NCBI GenBank assembly: GCA_016712275.1
Contig: JADJRI010000010.1
Location: 91,168-155,167, forward strand
Source: Planctomycetota bacterium
Lineage (GTDB): Bacteria > Planctomycetota > Phycisphaerae > UBA1845 > UTPLA1
Length of the DNA: 64,000 nucleotides
Direction: 5' to 3'
In this document: in pieces, positions 38,462-48,683 of the stretch
Numbering within the stretch: position 1 is the first letter of the stretch
How the letters are laid out: every line of letters starts with the position of its first letter
Position numbers and translations under genes: made by a program
The notes under the pieces: generated by a model
What the model was told of the DNA's origin: nothing
Databases searched by the model: none
Seen by the model: only the letters and a program-made list of their open reading frames with translations

Positions 38462-39847
38462 TCATTTTGAATCCAACAAAAGGCCCAAAAGTGCCGCACT
38501 GGATCGGGCTCCGGCTTCGAAATCGGAAACATGAAAGAACTCGTTCGGTGAATGAGCATTGCAATTCGGCTGGCAGTAACCCATCATCAAACTATCGGCG
38601 CCTAGGATTGATTTGAACATCGGGAGAATCGGCAGGCTGCCGCCTTCGCGCATGAGAATCGGCGCCATTCCGAAGCCGACTTCAATGGCCTTTCGCGCAA
38701 TTCGCATGCCCTTTGACTCAGGATCCGCAAGGTAGGCATCGCATCGTGCATGGTCCAGAATCTCGAACGTCACCGTATCGGGCACGCGACTTCGCACCGC
38801 CTCGTCAAAACTCTTGCTGATGGCCTCTCCGCTTTGCGCGGCAACCAGCCGCATGGAGATCTTGGCACCCGCAAATGATGGAATGATCGTGCTCGAACCC
38901 TCCTTCATGTAGCCGCCATAGATCCCGTTGACATCGAGTGTCGGACGCGAGGACCGGCGCTGTAGATTCGAATAGCCCTTTTCGCCATAAGATTTGGGAC
39001 TGCCGACATCCTCCAGGAAGGCGGCCTCATCGAAAGGCAGGCCCTTCATGTCGCGAAGCTCGTCCGGTGTCATCTCTTTGACATCATCGTAAAAACCCGG
39101 AATGGTGACGCGGGCATCGCCATCGTGGAATGAGGCGATCAGCTTGGCCAGTTCATTCGCGGGGTTGGCAATGCCGCCGCCGTAGGAGCCGCTGTGAAGG
39201 TCCTTCTTCGGACCCCGAATGATCACTTCCTTGTAAACGAGGCCGCGCGTGGCAATGGTCACGGCCGGCATGCCGATTCCGAACTGCGCGGTGTCATGAA
39301 TGACAATGTAATCGCAGGCGAGGCGCTCGCGGTATTTTTCCACCAGGCCCTTCAAGTTCTTTGAGCCGACCTCCTCTTCGCCTTCAATACAGAACTTCAC
39401 GTTGATGGGAAGCGAGCCGGCAGTCTTCATCCATGCCTCGACAGCCAGGATTGCACAAAACAACTGGCCCTTATCGTCGGCCGATCCTCGGCAAATAATC
39501 ATGCCATCGCGCAGGGTGGGTTCAAACGGTCCGGTGTGCCAGAGCTTCAGATCGCCTTCCGGCTGGGTGTCGAAGTGGCCGTAGATCATGATGGTCGGCC
39601 TGCCGGGTTTTTGCTCGCCTTCTGCAATGACGGCCGGGTGGCCGGCAGTCTTGATGATTTCGGCCTTGAGTCCGGCGGCCATACAACGGTCGCGGGTCCA
39701 TTCAGCGGCCTTGAGAATATCTGGAGCGTGTTCGGTTTGTGCCGAAATGCTGGGAATACGAAGAAAGTCCAGGAGTTCGTCCCGAAATCGATCCTTATGT
39801 TGGTCGAGGTATTGCAGGGCCTGTTCAATTTTGGGTGTTACGGACAT
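38462..39847 (-). CDS. M20-family dipeptidase/carboxypeptidase
   Basis: 461 residues from ATG 39847, 13 bases after GGAG in the leader. Zinc peptidase of the M20 clan: metal motif MIYGHFDTQPEGD, the bridging Asp in RGSADDKGQLFCAI, catalytic and ligand residues in CIEGEEEVGSKNL, YIVIHDTAQ, and DLHSGSYGGGIANPAN in the dimerisation (lid) domain; the last ligand is the His of CNAHSPNEFF. It likely cleaves dipeptides or short peptides in the cytosol (no signal peptide). The frame is intact. Reads convergent with the small-RNA unit. Confidence 0.92.
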   Translation of the reverse strand: MSVTPKIEQALQYLDQHKDRFRDELLDFLRIPSISAQTEHAPDILKAAEWTRDRCMAAGLKAEIIKTAGHPAVIAEGEQKPGRPTIMIYGHFDTQPEGDLKLWHTGPFEPTLRDGMIICRGSADDKGQLFCAILAVEAWMKTAGSLPINVKFCIEGEEEVGSKNLKGLVEKYRERLACDYIVIHDTAQFGIGMPAVTIATRGLVYKEVIIRGPKKDLHSGSYGGGIANPANELAKLIASFHDGDARVTIPGFYDDVKEMTPDELRDMKGLPFDEAAFLEDVGSPKSYGEKGYSNLQRRSSRPTLDVNGIYGGYMKEGSSTIIPSFAGAKISMRLVAAQSGEAISKSFDEAVRSRVPDTVTFEILDHARCDAYLADPESKGMRIARKAIEVGFGMAPILMREGGSLPILPMFKSILGADSLMMGYCQPNCNAHSPNEFFHVSDFEAGARSSAALLGLLLDSK

Positions 39848-39994
39848 GAAACAATCTCCGGAATCAGGGAGGTCGAATTGCAAGAATCACTTGCGTGAGT
39901 AACAGAGTGTCATCCGCACAATTAGGCACGGAATAGGTTATCCGAAGAACATGGATCTCGAAAGGCGCGACGATGCCCCATACAATGCCCTGAG

Positions 39995-40288
39995 ATGAAA
40001 GCCGACGACGAGATCTGCTGCTGTTTTCATGTGTCGCTGCGAAAGCTGGTACACTTTGCCCGGCGTGAGCGTCCGGCGCGCGAATCGCAAATGTCGGATT
40101 GCCTGAATGCCGGGACCGGTTGCGGGTGGTGCATTCCGATTCTGAAGATGCTTCACCAGAAGGCAAACGAAGAAACGCTCAACCTCTCGGAAAATGCGGA
40201 CATGGAAGGCTTGCCGGCAACACCGGAAGACTATGTTGCGGCCCGCAAGGACTACTTGCAATCGGATCGAAAAAACACATTTGAATGA
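39995..40288 (+). CDS. BFD-like [2Fe-2S] protein
   Basis: 97 residues. Cysteines in ICCCFHVSLRKLVHF and CLNAGTGCGWCIPIL match the Cys-x-Cys...Cys-x2-Cys arrangement of bacterioferritin-associated ferredoxin-like domains. The helix-turn-helix-like fold between the pairs is the right length. It may deliver or accept electrons, or regulate iron release; no bacterioferritin gene is in the window. The start at ATG 39995 has no strong ribosome site and lies 148 bases from the divergent M20 gene start. Confidence 0.65.
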   Translation: MKADDEICCCFHVSLRKLVHFARRERPARESQMSDCLNAGTGCGWCIPILKMLHQKANEETLNLSENADMEGLPATPEDYVAARKDYLQSDRKNTFE

Positions 40289-40298
40289 CCGCGCTTGT

Positions 40299-43189
40299 TC
40301 ATTGATCGATATGCAGCCTTCGCACGTCGAACGGGAATTCGTTAACCATGTAGATATAGAGTGGATTGCCGCGATGCTGATAGATGGATCGTGGTTTTTC
40401 GTATGGCCCCATTTCGCCCTGGGTGCCCGTGCCGGTGTAGTATGCACTGCCCTGGCCGTCCGGATCGAATGACAGCATGGTCAAATCGGAGTCCTTATCG
40501 AGACGGCCGGTGATAAAAACGCGGCCCTTCGAATTGACAACGGCGCGATCCGCATCAACCAGCGCGGGCATTTCGATTTCGAGCCTCGGCTCCTTTTTGC
40601 TAATGTCATAAATGCGGCATCGCGTTCCATCCTTGTCGGTCACGCTGATGTGACCGGTCGAATAGGCAATCGCGAACGGTCGGCGAAATCGAAAATCCGG
40701 ATCGAGCAACCCCTTCGATTCACCACGCGCATCAAGAATCTGAACCCGATGATTGTCACGATCGGCAACATACATGTTGCCGGCATCATCGATTGCAACA
40801 TCAGCCGGTGCATTAAATTCGCCCGGACGATGCCCCGAACGGCCCGGCCAGTCGTATCGCTTCGGAATGACATCGATCAATTCGCTTTGATTCACATCGT
40901 AAATGGCAAGGACATGATTGACAGGATCGGTCACAACCAGTCGACCATCCGGTGCAAATGCAATTCCTTCAAATGCAGGCTTGTAGCCTTGGAATGCGTC
41001 GAGTTTCATCTGATGGGGTTGGGTGCCGGCGCGACCGTCCCAGAAGAGCATCTGCGATTGTCCATCTCCCCTTGCGGTCATAAACGCCTTATTCTTGTCC
41101 ACCGCAAATCGAATCGCTTCTTTTGATAAGGCACATAACCGGGTTGCGAGAGGCCGCTTTCCTGACCGCTGGCATCAACAGTCGAAACCGCGAAAAAAGT
41201 ATCGAGCGAGTAGGGACCGTCGTATTGGAATTCTGTGAAGTAACTCTCCTCACCATGTGGAAAGTTTCGGGCGGCAGGCGGCTTATGAACTGAAACGAGC
41301 GTCCATGGCTTGACCTGCTGGCCGGCAAACCCGGTGCGCTTATAGACGCGGAATTCCTCGATGTTCCTGGAATCCACATCCTTGGGAATAACCCATGTGA
41401 GCATGAGCGGCGGCTTGGCGGGTTTTCGATCCCACATTTCAATGGCGGCAAACGGCGGCGGCGGCAGCGATGCCGCCGGCGTGTTGAATCGCGTGGCAAT
41501 TGGAAAAACAAACGCATCATTATTGCCGCGAAGGTATGCGACATTGCATTCGGCAAGTGAAAGAAAACTAAACTCCTCATTCCCAGATTTCGATCGAAGA
41601 CGCAGAAGGAGCAGGCCGTTGGAACCATCCACGGCGATTTTGCCGAATGGATTGTTCTTAAGTTCGTAGCCCCCGGTGTCTTGTGGGCCGGTGTTTCAAT
41701 GTTCACAAGTTCGGCGATGCCTTGTTCATTCGTCACCGCCGAGACAATCCGGATCGGTTGCGCCGATGCCAACGATGCGGCCCGCGCTCCGCCATCGGCC
41801 ATCAATTGAAAAATATCGACCTGCACATCGCCCAACGGAAGACTGTTATTGGCTGTCACTCTCAATGAGATTTTTGCTGGAAGCTGATAATAATAGTCGC
41901 CGCTGAATCCACGCGGCCCGGCCGATGGTATGGTTGAGATAACCGACCTGCTCCTCGGTGAGGTGGAAGCCACCCGGCGTATGCATCAGCGAAGCGCCAG
42001 GGCGAAGATATTGCACCATGGCATATCGCTCGGTGATGTCATAAACGTAGCACTGTTCGATAGTCGTCTCAACCCTCTTTAGGTCGGCAAGCCCGATTTG
42101 TCGGCCGATGTCCTGCAGCGTGGCCCAATTCACCATCGCGGTTTCACGAATCCCGGATGCATTCGACGGCCACCTGCCGAATCGCGCGAGTGCCGCATAT
42201 TCGACAGGCGCATCAGCCTTGCCATCGCGATGCAACGATGCAATCCACCCGTCTTCGCTATTCGCATCGAGAGGATCTTCGACGACGACAATTCGATCGC
42301 AATACAATCGTTCCTCCGCGCCGTGGGGCGCGGAAGGATAAACAGACGCAGCAAACAAAGCATTCAGCGTGCGAATATGATACTGCGCAAAATCCTCGAA
42401 GCAGTATGAATCAACCATGTTGGGCGTTGACTTAAACGCCTCGTATCGGTCGCGGGCGACAGCAAATGTGACGGCAAGCCCGCGGGTGAACTGCGTAAAC
42501 GTGTTGTTCCATCGCAGCGCATCCGGCGCCTTCGCCTCCGGATCCAGCTCGATTTTTAGTTCGTGTTGGCCTTCCTGCCACGCCCATTTCACGTCAAAGA
42601 CCGTTTCATCGCCTGGCTTTATCGCAGCGATGGAGACAGATTCGCCGATCGGCGCGCCATCCATCGAAACCCGGCATGGAACAGCGGCTGAATCGGCCGC
42701 TCCGGCGTTGAGAATGTGAACGCGAAATGTAACGGCATCGTCCGCCTTGGGATGACTTGAGTCTTCTTCCGCGAAATCCACCAGTTTGGGCAGTCCATTT
42801 TCCAACTTTACATGGCCATGCCATGAAGCATCGCGTGGAAGTCGCTCGATAAAGGCAATTGTAAGATCAGGCTTCGCAAAGACGGCGTTGTGACGTTCAT
42901 TGCGACGAAGATCAAAGGACTCGACCGTGTTGAGCGCGCATTGCCGTACGCCGGCATTGGCGTCAAACACGAGAATTTCGTCAGCCCATTCCAGCACCTT
43001 TCCGCTTATTTTCTCGCCGGTGACGAGCGAAACGACGTCGCCGTAACCCCGCTCGGCCAGTTCGAAACGATAGTTGAACATCGGGCCGGGACCTTCGTCG
43101 CCGGCGACCGCCGTGACCGCGCTCATCGCAAGCGTAACGAGAAACACCAGTGTCAATGCGCGACTTCGGGCACGAAAGAAACCTGGCAT
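40299..43189 (-). CDS. Secreted CARDB / NHL-propeller protein, about 963 residues, frame breaks
   Basis: ATG 43189 lies 7 bases after GGGAG and starts a signal peptide (MPGFFRARSRALTLVFLVTL). The N-terminal part has a CARDB-type beta domain (FRVHILNAGAADSAAVPCRV). Frame breaks near 41930, 41660 and 41095 must be passed to keep one protein. The C-terminal third contains NHL propeller repeats (IAFAPDGRLVVTDPVNHVLA; NAPADVAIDDAGNMYVADRD; NHRVQILDARGES). NHL repeats bind polymers or proteins; the role is unknown. Preceded on the same strand by the HIT gene (74 bases). Confidence 0.65.
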
Positions 43190-43263
43190 GTCCATGCTCC
43201 CGGAAATGAGCTTTTCGATTCCATTGAAACGTGTATTACACATGCGACGCGGCAATCCTTCCA

Positions 43264-43683
43264 TCAGGCCAGTTCCGCCATGATCTTCGTCCTCAATTCC
43301 TCGGCCCGTCCCTCGGCATATTTCCCCGCATTCCAGCGATAGCCCAGCCCATCGCTGTCGTTGCGGGGGATGAGATGAAAATGCAAATGAAAAACGGATT
43401 GTCCGGCGACGGCGCCGGTGTTTTGAAGGAAATTCAAACCCTGCGCTCCGGTGGCGCGCATAATGGCTGCGGCAAGTTTCGGAATTGGCGTCATAACCAA
43501 CGCGAGTTCTTCGGGAGTAATCTTGCGAATATCCGAATAGTGTTCTTTGGGAACAATAAGAACATGCCCCTCGGCCAGAGGACCCACATCGAGAAACGCA
43601 AGCGCGGTATCGGATTCGAATACCTTGATCGCCGGTATTTGTCCCAGAACAATCTTGCAGAATATGCAGTTTGTATCTTGCAT
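43264..43683 (-). CDS. HIT-family nucleotide-binding protein
   Basis: 139 residues from ATG 43683 (MQDTNCIFCKIVLGQIPAIK). Zinc-type CxxC near the N-terminus (CIFC), typical of HinT/Fhit-like proteins, LIVPKEHYSDI and the histidine triad VFHLHFHLIPR. It probably hydrolyses nucleoside phosphoramidates or adenylated compounds in the cytosol. The gene lies just downstream of the ribosomal-cluster terminator and upstream of the CARDB/NHL gene. Confidence 0.9.
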   Translation of the reverse strand: MQDTNCIFCKIVLGQIPAIKVFESDTALAFLDVGPLAEGHVLIVPKEHYSDIRKITPEELALVMTPIPKLAAAIMRATGAQGLNFLQNTGAVAGQSVFHLHFHLIPRNDSDGLGYRWNAGKYAEGRAEELRTKIMAELA

Positions 43684-43776
43684 CGGAAAGCTCCGCCGCC
43701 TCCAAAATCCTGACCACAGCGCCGAGGCTTGCATTCGGCAGGATTAAACAAAAATGATACGGGCATTCGGCGCGAC

Positions 43777-43811
43777 AAAAAAGCCCGAAGACATGAGTCT
43801 TCGGGCTTTTT
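43777..43811 (-). terminator. Bidirectional rho-independent terminator after rplQ
   Basis: A perfect 11-bp stem (43782-43792 with 43797-43807), 4-nt loop and T runs on both strands (six on the minus strand, five on the plus). It lies 37 bases past the rplQ stop and closes the ribosomal cluster. Confidence 0.9.
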
Positions 43812-43848
43812 GAAATTTCAATTACGACCAATTGTCGTTAATCGCAAA

Positions 43849-44538
43849 TCAGGTGGCGTCAGCCGCCGAAGCCTCCAGCGCTTCGCGGCGGGCTGTTCCT
43901 TGCCGCTTCTCTTGCGCTTGACGCTGCGGCTTCTTGCCTTCGAGAATTCGAATGCGATCCTGTACTTTCTTGCGGCGCAGGCCGACAGTTTTCTTGACGC
44001 CCGTCGTCTCTTCGATCTTGCCATCCCGATCGATGCCGACGAGTTGAATGATCGCCAAATCAGCCGCATCGCCCACGCGCCGCTTCGAAAGCCGGATGAT
44101 GCGCGTATATCCGCCCGGTCGGTCTTTATAGAGCGGGGCCACTTCCTTCATCAGCTTGTTGACGACCGTATCGGCGACAAACGAAAACTTGCCCTTGTCG
44201 TACGAGGCGGGCACTTTTCCGGCGCGATGGCGTCGACCCGAGCGGTTGATCATCACGCGTTTGCGATCGGCCATCGACATCGCGGAATATTTCTCTTCCT
44301 GCTCGCGATCGAGAATGGCGCGATCCGTCAACTGCGCAAGTACGCGCTGCCGGGCGGAAAGCGTGCCTTCACGGGCAATGGTGATGAGCTTCTCAACGAA
44401 ATTCCTCATGGCCTTGGCCTTGATGAGCGTCGTCTCGATCTGACCATATTGAATCAGGCTTTGCGCCATGTTGCGGCGCATGGCCAGCAAGTGGGCGGGC
44501 GTTCGAGCCAGATGCCTTTTGGATGACTTGTGTCTCAT
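43849..44538 (-). CDS. rplQ: Ribosomal protein L17 (long form)
   Basis: 229 residues from ATG 44538 (MRHKSSKRHLARTPAHLLAM). The L17 core (residues 1-~125; SLIQYGQIETTLIKAKAMR) is followed by ~100 extra residues, mostly Lys/Arg/Gln/Ala-rich with a conserved-looking part (GDAADLAIIQLVGIDRDGKI). Usual L17 is about 120 residues. It sits in the large subunit at the polypeptide exit-tunnel rim. Last gene of the alpha part of the cluster. Confidence 0.95.
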   Translation of the reverse strand: MRHKSSKRHLARTPAHLLAMRRNMAQSLIQYGQIETTLIKAKAMRNFVEKLITIAREGTLSARQRVLAQLTDRAILDREQEEKYSAMSMADRKRVMINRSGRRHRAGKVPASYDKGKFSFVADTVVNKLMKEVAPLYKDRPGGYTRIIRLSKRRVGDAADLAIIQLVGIDRDGKIEETTGVKKTVGLRRKKVQDRIRILEGKKPQRQAQEKRQGTARREALEASAADAT

Positions 44539-44619
44539 GATGTCTAATCCTGCCGCCGGCCCTATCGTGTCCGGCAAAAAAACTGCACGTTATCGCGAAC
44601 CAGTTCGTGTCATTCAATA

Positions 44620-45801
44620 CTACTGCTGGTCGTGATCGCTGCCGCCACTGTGGGATGAATAATTCGGCATCGAATCCATCGAACCAGAATCCAACGGGGC
44701 AATGCCCGGTCGGCCCGCCGGCGCGCCGCCGAACTTGGAGGCCGGAGGAATATGATCGTCGAGGTCCTCATCTTCGTCATCGTCGATGTCGAGATTGACA
44801 CCGGCCGAAGCGCGAAGGGTAAGGCCGAAATCGGTCAGTTTGCGCTTCACTTCGCGAAGCGATGTTTTACCGAAGCTCCGGAGTTTAAGAAGATCGATCT
44901 CTTCGCGCTGCATCAACTCGCCAATGGTCGAAATGTTTGCGGACGCGAGACAATTGCTCGCCCGCACCGACAAATCGAGCACGGAAATCGGCAACGACAT
45001 CTTGCTTTCGTCGACGGCCTTGCCCGCCGAGCCCTGTCCGCCGGCCAGAATCTGGCCTTCAACCGCAAGGCCGTTGCCAAGCTCAAAATACTGAACGAAC
45101 GGGTTGAGATGCTTGCGAAGAATCTTTGCCGCTTCAACCAGCGCCATTTCGGGGGTCACGGTGCCGTTGGTCCAGATTTCCATCACAAGGCGGTCGTAAT
45201 TTGTCCGCTGGCCGACGCGCGTATCCTCAACGCGATATCGCACGCGCGATACGGGTGAAAAAACGCTGTCGACGGGAATATCGCCGATCACCTGTTCCTG
45301 ATCGACGCCCTTGTTTTCCTCGGCGGTGACATAGCTGCGGCCGCGGGCAACGGTCATTTCGATTTCAATTTCGACATCGTCCGTCAGGGTGCAAATGAGA
45401 TGATCATCGTTGATGATCTCAATGGCCGGATCGGCCTGAATATCCGACGCCTTGACCAGGGTGGTCTGCCCGGCTTTTCCGCGGACGACGACTTTCATTG
45501 ACTTTGGCGTTTCCGTGGCAAGATGCACCACGATTGTCTTGATGTTCAGGATGATTTCGGTGACATCCTCCAAAATGCCCGGGATGGTCGTAAATTCATG
45601 ATCAACGCCCTTGATTCGAGCGTGCGTAACGGCCGATCCTTCAAGACTGGAAAGAAGGATTCGTCTCAGACTGTTGCCGACCGTGGTGCCAAAGCCCCGC
45701 TCAAACGGCTCGACGATAAAGCGACCATAATTGCCCTGGCTGGCGGCATCGTCCCGCATGACCCGGGAAGGCAGTTCCAAACCTCGCCAACGAATTCTCA
45801 T
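44620..45801 (-). CDS. rpoA: RNA polymerase alpha subunit with acidic C-terminal tail
   Basis: 393 residues from ATG 45801, with GGAGGT 8 bases upstream. The N-terminal dimerisation domain (FERGFGTTVGNSLRRILLSS) and the CTD (LDLSVRASNCLASANISTIG; LLKLRSFGKTSLREVKRKL) are both present. About 60 extra C-terminal residues contain an acidic run (LDIDDDEDEDLDDH) and a Gly/Ser-rich end. Usual alpha is about 330 residues. The tail might contact activators or carry charge regulation; inference only. Confidence 0.97.
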   Translation of the reverse strand: MRIRWRGLELPSRVMRDDAASQGNYGRFIVEPFERGFGTTVGNSLRRILLSSLEGSAVTHARIKGVDHEFTTIPGILEDVTEIILNIKTIVVHLATETPKSMKVVVRGKAGQTTLVKASDIQADPAIEIINDDHLICTLTDDVEIEIEMTVARGRSYVTAEENKGVDQEQVIGDIPVDSVFSPVSRVRYRVEDTRVGQRTNYDRLVMEIWTNGTVTPEMALVEAAKILRKHLNPFVQYFELGNGLAVEGQILAGGQGSAGKAVDESKMSLPISVLDLSVRASNCLASANISTIGELMQREEIDLLKLRSFGKTSLREVKRKLTDFGLTLRASAGVNLDIDDDEDEDLDDHIPPASKFGGAPAGRPGIAPLDSGSMDSMPNYSSHSGGSDHDQQ

Positions 45802-46088
45802 ATTGTCAGACCTCCGTGAATGCCCGATGCCGTCCGCTTCGGCTTGGTACATTCCACTGGTTGTGGCCATTTCGCGATCGACATCGCGAGGGCCGATTTG
45901 TCGGGAAGCTGTTCGGAAATTCGATTCCGCGGTCCACTCGCATTTCCGCAGTCAACCCGACCTATTCTATTTTCGATGTCCACCCGCCGCGGCACGCCGC
46001 CCAGACGGATGCATATATTTCAGTTAATTGGGCACACGCGACCACCATTCCTGAAAACGGCGTCGACAAACCCAGATCGAATGCAGCG

Positions 46089-46469
46089 CTAAACGCGGCG
46101 CTTGCGACGGGGGCGACAGCCATTGTGCGGCAGGGGCGTGACATCTTCGATCGACTGGACTCGAAGCCCGCCGGATTGAAGGCCTGATACGGCGGACTCT
46201 CGTCCGCTGCCGGGTCCCTTGACCTTGACCTCGACTTCGCTGACGCCGAAGCGCCGCGCAGCCTGCGCAGCGTTTTCGCCGGCGCGCTGTGCGGCGAATG
46301 GCGTACTCTTGCGGGTGCCCTTGAACCCGGCCGTTCCAGCCGAAGCCCAGCAAAGGGTCTCGCCGTTAAAGTCGGTGATCGTCACCATGGTGTTGTTAAA
46401 TGTAGACCGCACATGGGCCACCGCGCGAGTGACATGCCGTTTGACTTTTTTCTTCGCTACTTTTGCCAC
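46089..46469 (-). CDS. rpsK: Ribosomal protein S11
   Basis: 126 residues with KVAKKKVKRHVTRAVAHVRS at the start, the family motifs NNTMVTITDFNGETLCWAS and GFKGTRKSTPFAAQ, and the basic end CRPRRKRRV. Part of the 30S platform. The gap of ~290 bases to rpoA contains no rpsD (S4), which in many bacteria lies here. Confidence 0.97.
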   Translation of the reverse strand: MAKVAKKKVKRHVTRAVAHVRSTFNNTMVTITDFNGETLCWASAGTAGFKGTRKSTPFAAQRAGENAAQAARRFGVSEVEVKVKGPGSGRESAVSGLQSGGLRVQSIEDVTPLPHNGCRPRRKRRV

Positions 46470-46553
46470 GTATCAAAAACCTCCGCTGATTGCCACATCG
46501 AACGCATCACACCCGCAAACGTCGCTAGCGCCGAACGCATCAAATGGGAAACC

Positions 46554-46940
46554 TTAGCTTCGCAATTCCTTGACGCCCTTCTTGCCGGCAACCGTCTTCT
46601 TCGGACCCTTGCGCGTTCGGGCATTTGTTCTGGTGCGCTGACCGCGTACAGGCAGACCCTTGCGGTGCCGCCAGCCGCAATAGCATTGAATATCCTTCAG
46701 CCGCGCGATGTTCTGCTGCACCTGACGCCGAAGCTGACCTTCGACCACGTAATTGCGATCGATGATGCTCGCAATGTGGCTGATCTGGTCTTCGGTCAGA
46801 TTCTTCGCGCGCGTGTTTTCGTCGATGCCGGCCTCCTTGAGGATAGCGGCGGCAAAGGTCGGACCGATTCCATAAATGTATGCCAGCGACACGATAATTC
46901 GCTTGTCGGCTGGAATGTCTGTACCCGCAATACGTGGCAT
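46554..46940 (-). CDS. rpsM: Ribosomal protein S13
   Basis: 128 residues, MPRIAGTDIPADKRIIVSLA at the start, the helix-two-turn-helix region YIYGIGPTFAAAILKEAGID and the basic tail LPVRGQRTRTNARTRKGPKK that reaches toward the P-site tRNA in the 30S head. Intact frame. Confidence 0.97.
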   Translation of the reverse strand: MPRIAGTDIPADKRIIVSLAYIYGIGPTFAAAILKEAGIDENTRAKNLTEDQISHIASIIDRNYVVEGQLRRQVQQNIARLKDIQCYCGWRHRKGLPVRGQRTRTNARTRKGPKKTVAGKKGVKELRS

Positions 46941-47028
46941 CCGATCAACTCCAAAATAAGTCTGCCGTTAAATTCCTTACGGCACGTGCTTCGATTCCGG
47001 GCGCTTGGGCGACCGGCTAGTATTCATT

Positions 47029-47145
47029 TCAGCCTTGGCGCTGCTTGTGGCGGGGATCCGTCGAGCAGATAACCCGGACGATTCCCCTTCGCTTGACAAT
47101 TTTACAATTCTCGCAGATGCGGCGAACACTCGATCGAACTTTCAT
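47029..47145 (-). CDS. rpmJ: Ribosomal protein L36
   Basis: 38 residues, too short for most gene callers. ATG 47145 starts MKVRSSVRRICENCKIVKRR; two CxxC-type pairs (CENC and, in ICSTDPRHKQRQG, a Cys plus His) form the zinc knuckle of the C+ type. Stop 47029-47031. It lies between map and rpsM as in most bacteria; infA is not found in the 61 bases between map and this gene. Confidence 0.95.
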   Translation of the reverse strand: MKVRSSVRRICENCKIVKRRGIVRVICSTDPRHKQRQG

Positions 47146-47206
47146 GATACGTCACTCCATACAAAAAACGCGAAGTGGCCATTGCCACCGCGTACAAATC
47201 CAATCC

Positions 47207-48039
47207 TTAACGACCATCCGTCAGCACATCAATTCCGGTCGGCGTGATGGCGACCGTATGCTCGAAATGTGCCGACAAGCTTCCGTCTTTTGTCACTTGG
47301 GGCCAGCCTGTCGAATCCCCCAGTTTAACATGTCTTGTCCCGGCGTTCACCATGGGTTCCACAGCGATTACCAGGCCCGGCTCCAGGACAAAATCCTGCT
47401 TTCTTTGCTCGCGATCAGTATAGTTCGGAACTTTCGGCTCCTCATGCATCTCCTGACCGATTCCGTGGCCGACAAACTCGCGGACGACCGAATAGCCCTG
47501 TGACTCAACATAGCGCTGCATCAGGCCGGCCACTTCGCTCCAAAGGCGGCCCGGCTTAATTTCCGACAAGGCCAATCCGAGCGTTGCCAGGGTCACGTCC
47601 AGCAGGCGACGGGCACCCGGTGTGATGCGACCAACCGGATAGGTGCGGGCAGCGTCGCCACAGTAGCCCTTCAGTCGTACGCCGCAATCGACACTGATAA
47701 CATCACCTTCGCGAAGCACCCGCTCATTGGGTATGCCATGGACCACTTCGTCGTTCACGCTGGCACAAATGGCGGCAGGGAACGGGAATTTCGTATTCGC
47801 GGTCCGCACACCCTTGAACAGCGCGACTCCACCGAGCTCCGAAATAATGCGGTCTGCCTCGGCGCAAGTTCACGCACTCGAATCCCTGGGCGAACCATTT
47901 CAGCCATGCGCTCGTGAACCTTGAACACAATGCGGCCGGCAGCGCGCATCAATTCAATTTCACGCGGACTCTTGAGCACCGCGGCAGCTGGTTTGGCACG
48001 CTGGTCTCGCTGGTTATCCTGCCTCACAGAGTCTCTCAT
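47207..48039 (-). CDS. map: Methionine aminopeptidase (type I), one frame break
   Basis: About 277 residues, ATG 48039 overlapping the adk stop (ATGA). Removes the initiator Met. After the break near 47862 the metal ligands are all seen: VISVDCG, CGDAARTYP, VGHGIGQEMHEEP, EPGLVIAVEP and AHFEHTVAI. The N-terminal part (SPREIELMRAAGRIVFKVHE) is in the other frame. Essential in most bacteria, so the break is likely a sequence error. Confidence 0.92.
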
Positions 48040-48683
48040 AAGCCAGGACATGCCTTCCGTATCGCCTCGCCAACCTCATCGACCGAACCGATGCCTCGCA
48101 CCGGTCTTAGCAAACCCTCATCGCGATAATAGGCGACGAGCGGCTTGGTCAGTTCGTGGTAGGTTCGCAATCGCTCAGCCACCACGTCAGGCTCGTCGTC
48201 CTTGCGGCGCGACAGTGAGTGGCCACAATTATCGCAAACACCATTCTTTTTGGGCGGCGAAAACGCCTCATGAAAAATTCGGGCGCAATTCGCACAGGAC
48301 CAACGTCCCGTCAACCTCTTCAAAACCACTTCGTCTTCGACTTCGATGCAGATAACTGCATCCAGTTTTTTGCCTTCGCGGGAAAGTCGGACATCGAGCC
48401 CCTGGGCTTGGGCCACGGTCCTTGGAAACCCGTCGAGCAAAAAGCCGCCGGTTGCTTCGGGCTTCGACATATGGTGCATCATCATCGTCAGGATCAGGTC
48501 GTCGGGCACCAGATTGCCCGCATCCATGAATTCCTGAGCCTTTTGTCCCAACTCGGTCTGGGCTCTCCGTTCTGCACGGAGAATGTCGCCACTCGAAAGG
48601 TGCAGGAGACCGGAGGCCTTTGCAAGGCGTGCGGCCTGTGTGCCCTTTCCGGCGCCCGGAGGACCGAGAAGGACGATGTTCAC
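48036..48683 (-). CDS. adk: Adenylate kinase, zinc-lid type
   Basis: 215 residues. It converts AMP + ATP into 2 ADP. The start is GTG 48683, overlapping the secY stop (GTGA). Walker A GPPGAGKGTQAARLA, LLDGFPRTVAQAQGLD and a lid with four cysteines (CANCARIF and CDNCGHSLSRRKDD), the zinc-binding type. Position between secY and map is the classic one. Confidence 0.97.
   Translation of the reverse strand: MNIVLLGPPGAGKGTQAARLAKASGLLHLSSGDILRAERRAQTELGQKAQEFMDAGNLVPDDLILTMMMHHMSKPEATGGFLLDGFPRTVAQAQGLDVRLSREGKKLDAVICIEVEDEVVLKRLTGRWSCANCARIFHEAFSPPKKNGVCDNCGHSLSRRKDDEPDVVAERLRTYHELTKPLVAYYRDEGLLRPVRGIGSVDEVGEAIRKACPGL

Noticed and set aside
38374..38559. Short minus-strand frame past the M20 peptidase stop
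   Set aside because: It overlaps the peptidase C-terminus in another frame and lacks a start signal.
45802..46088. Possible rpsD in the gap between rpsK and rpoA
   Set aside because: The 287-base gap is too small for S4 (about 600 bases) and shows none of its motifs.
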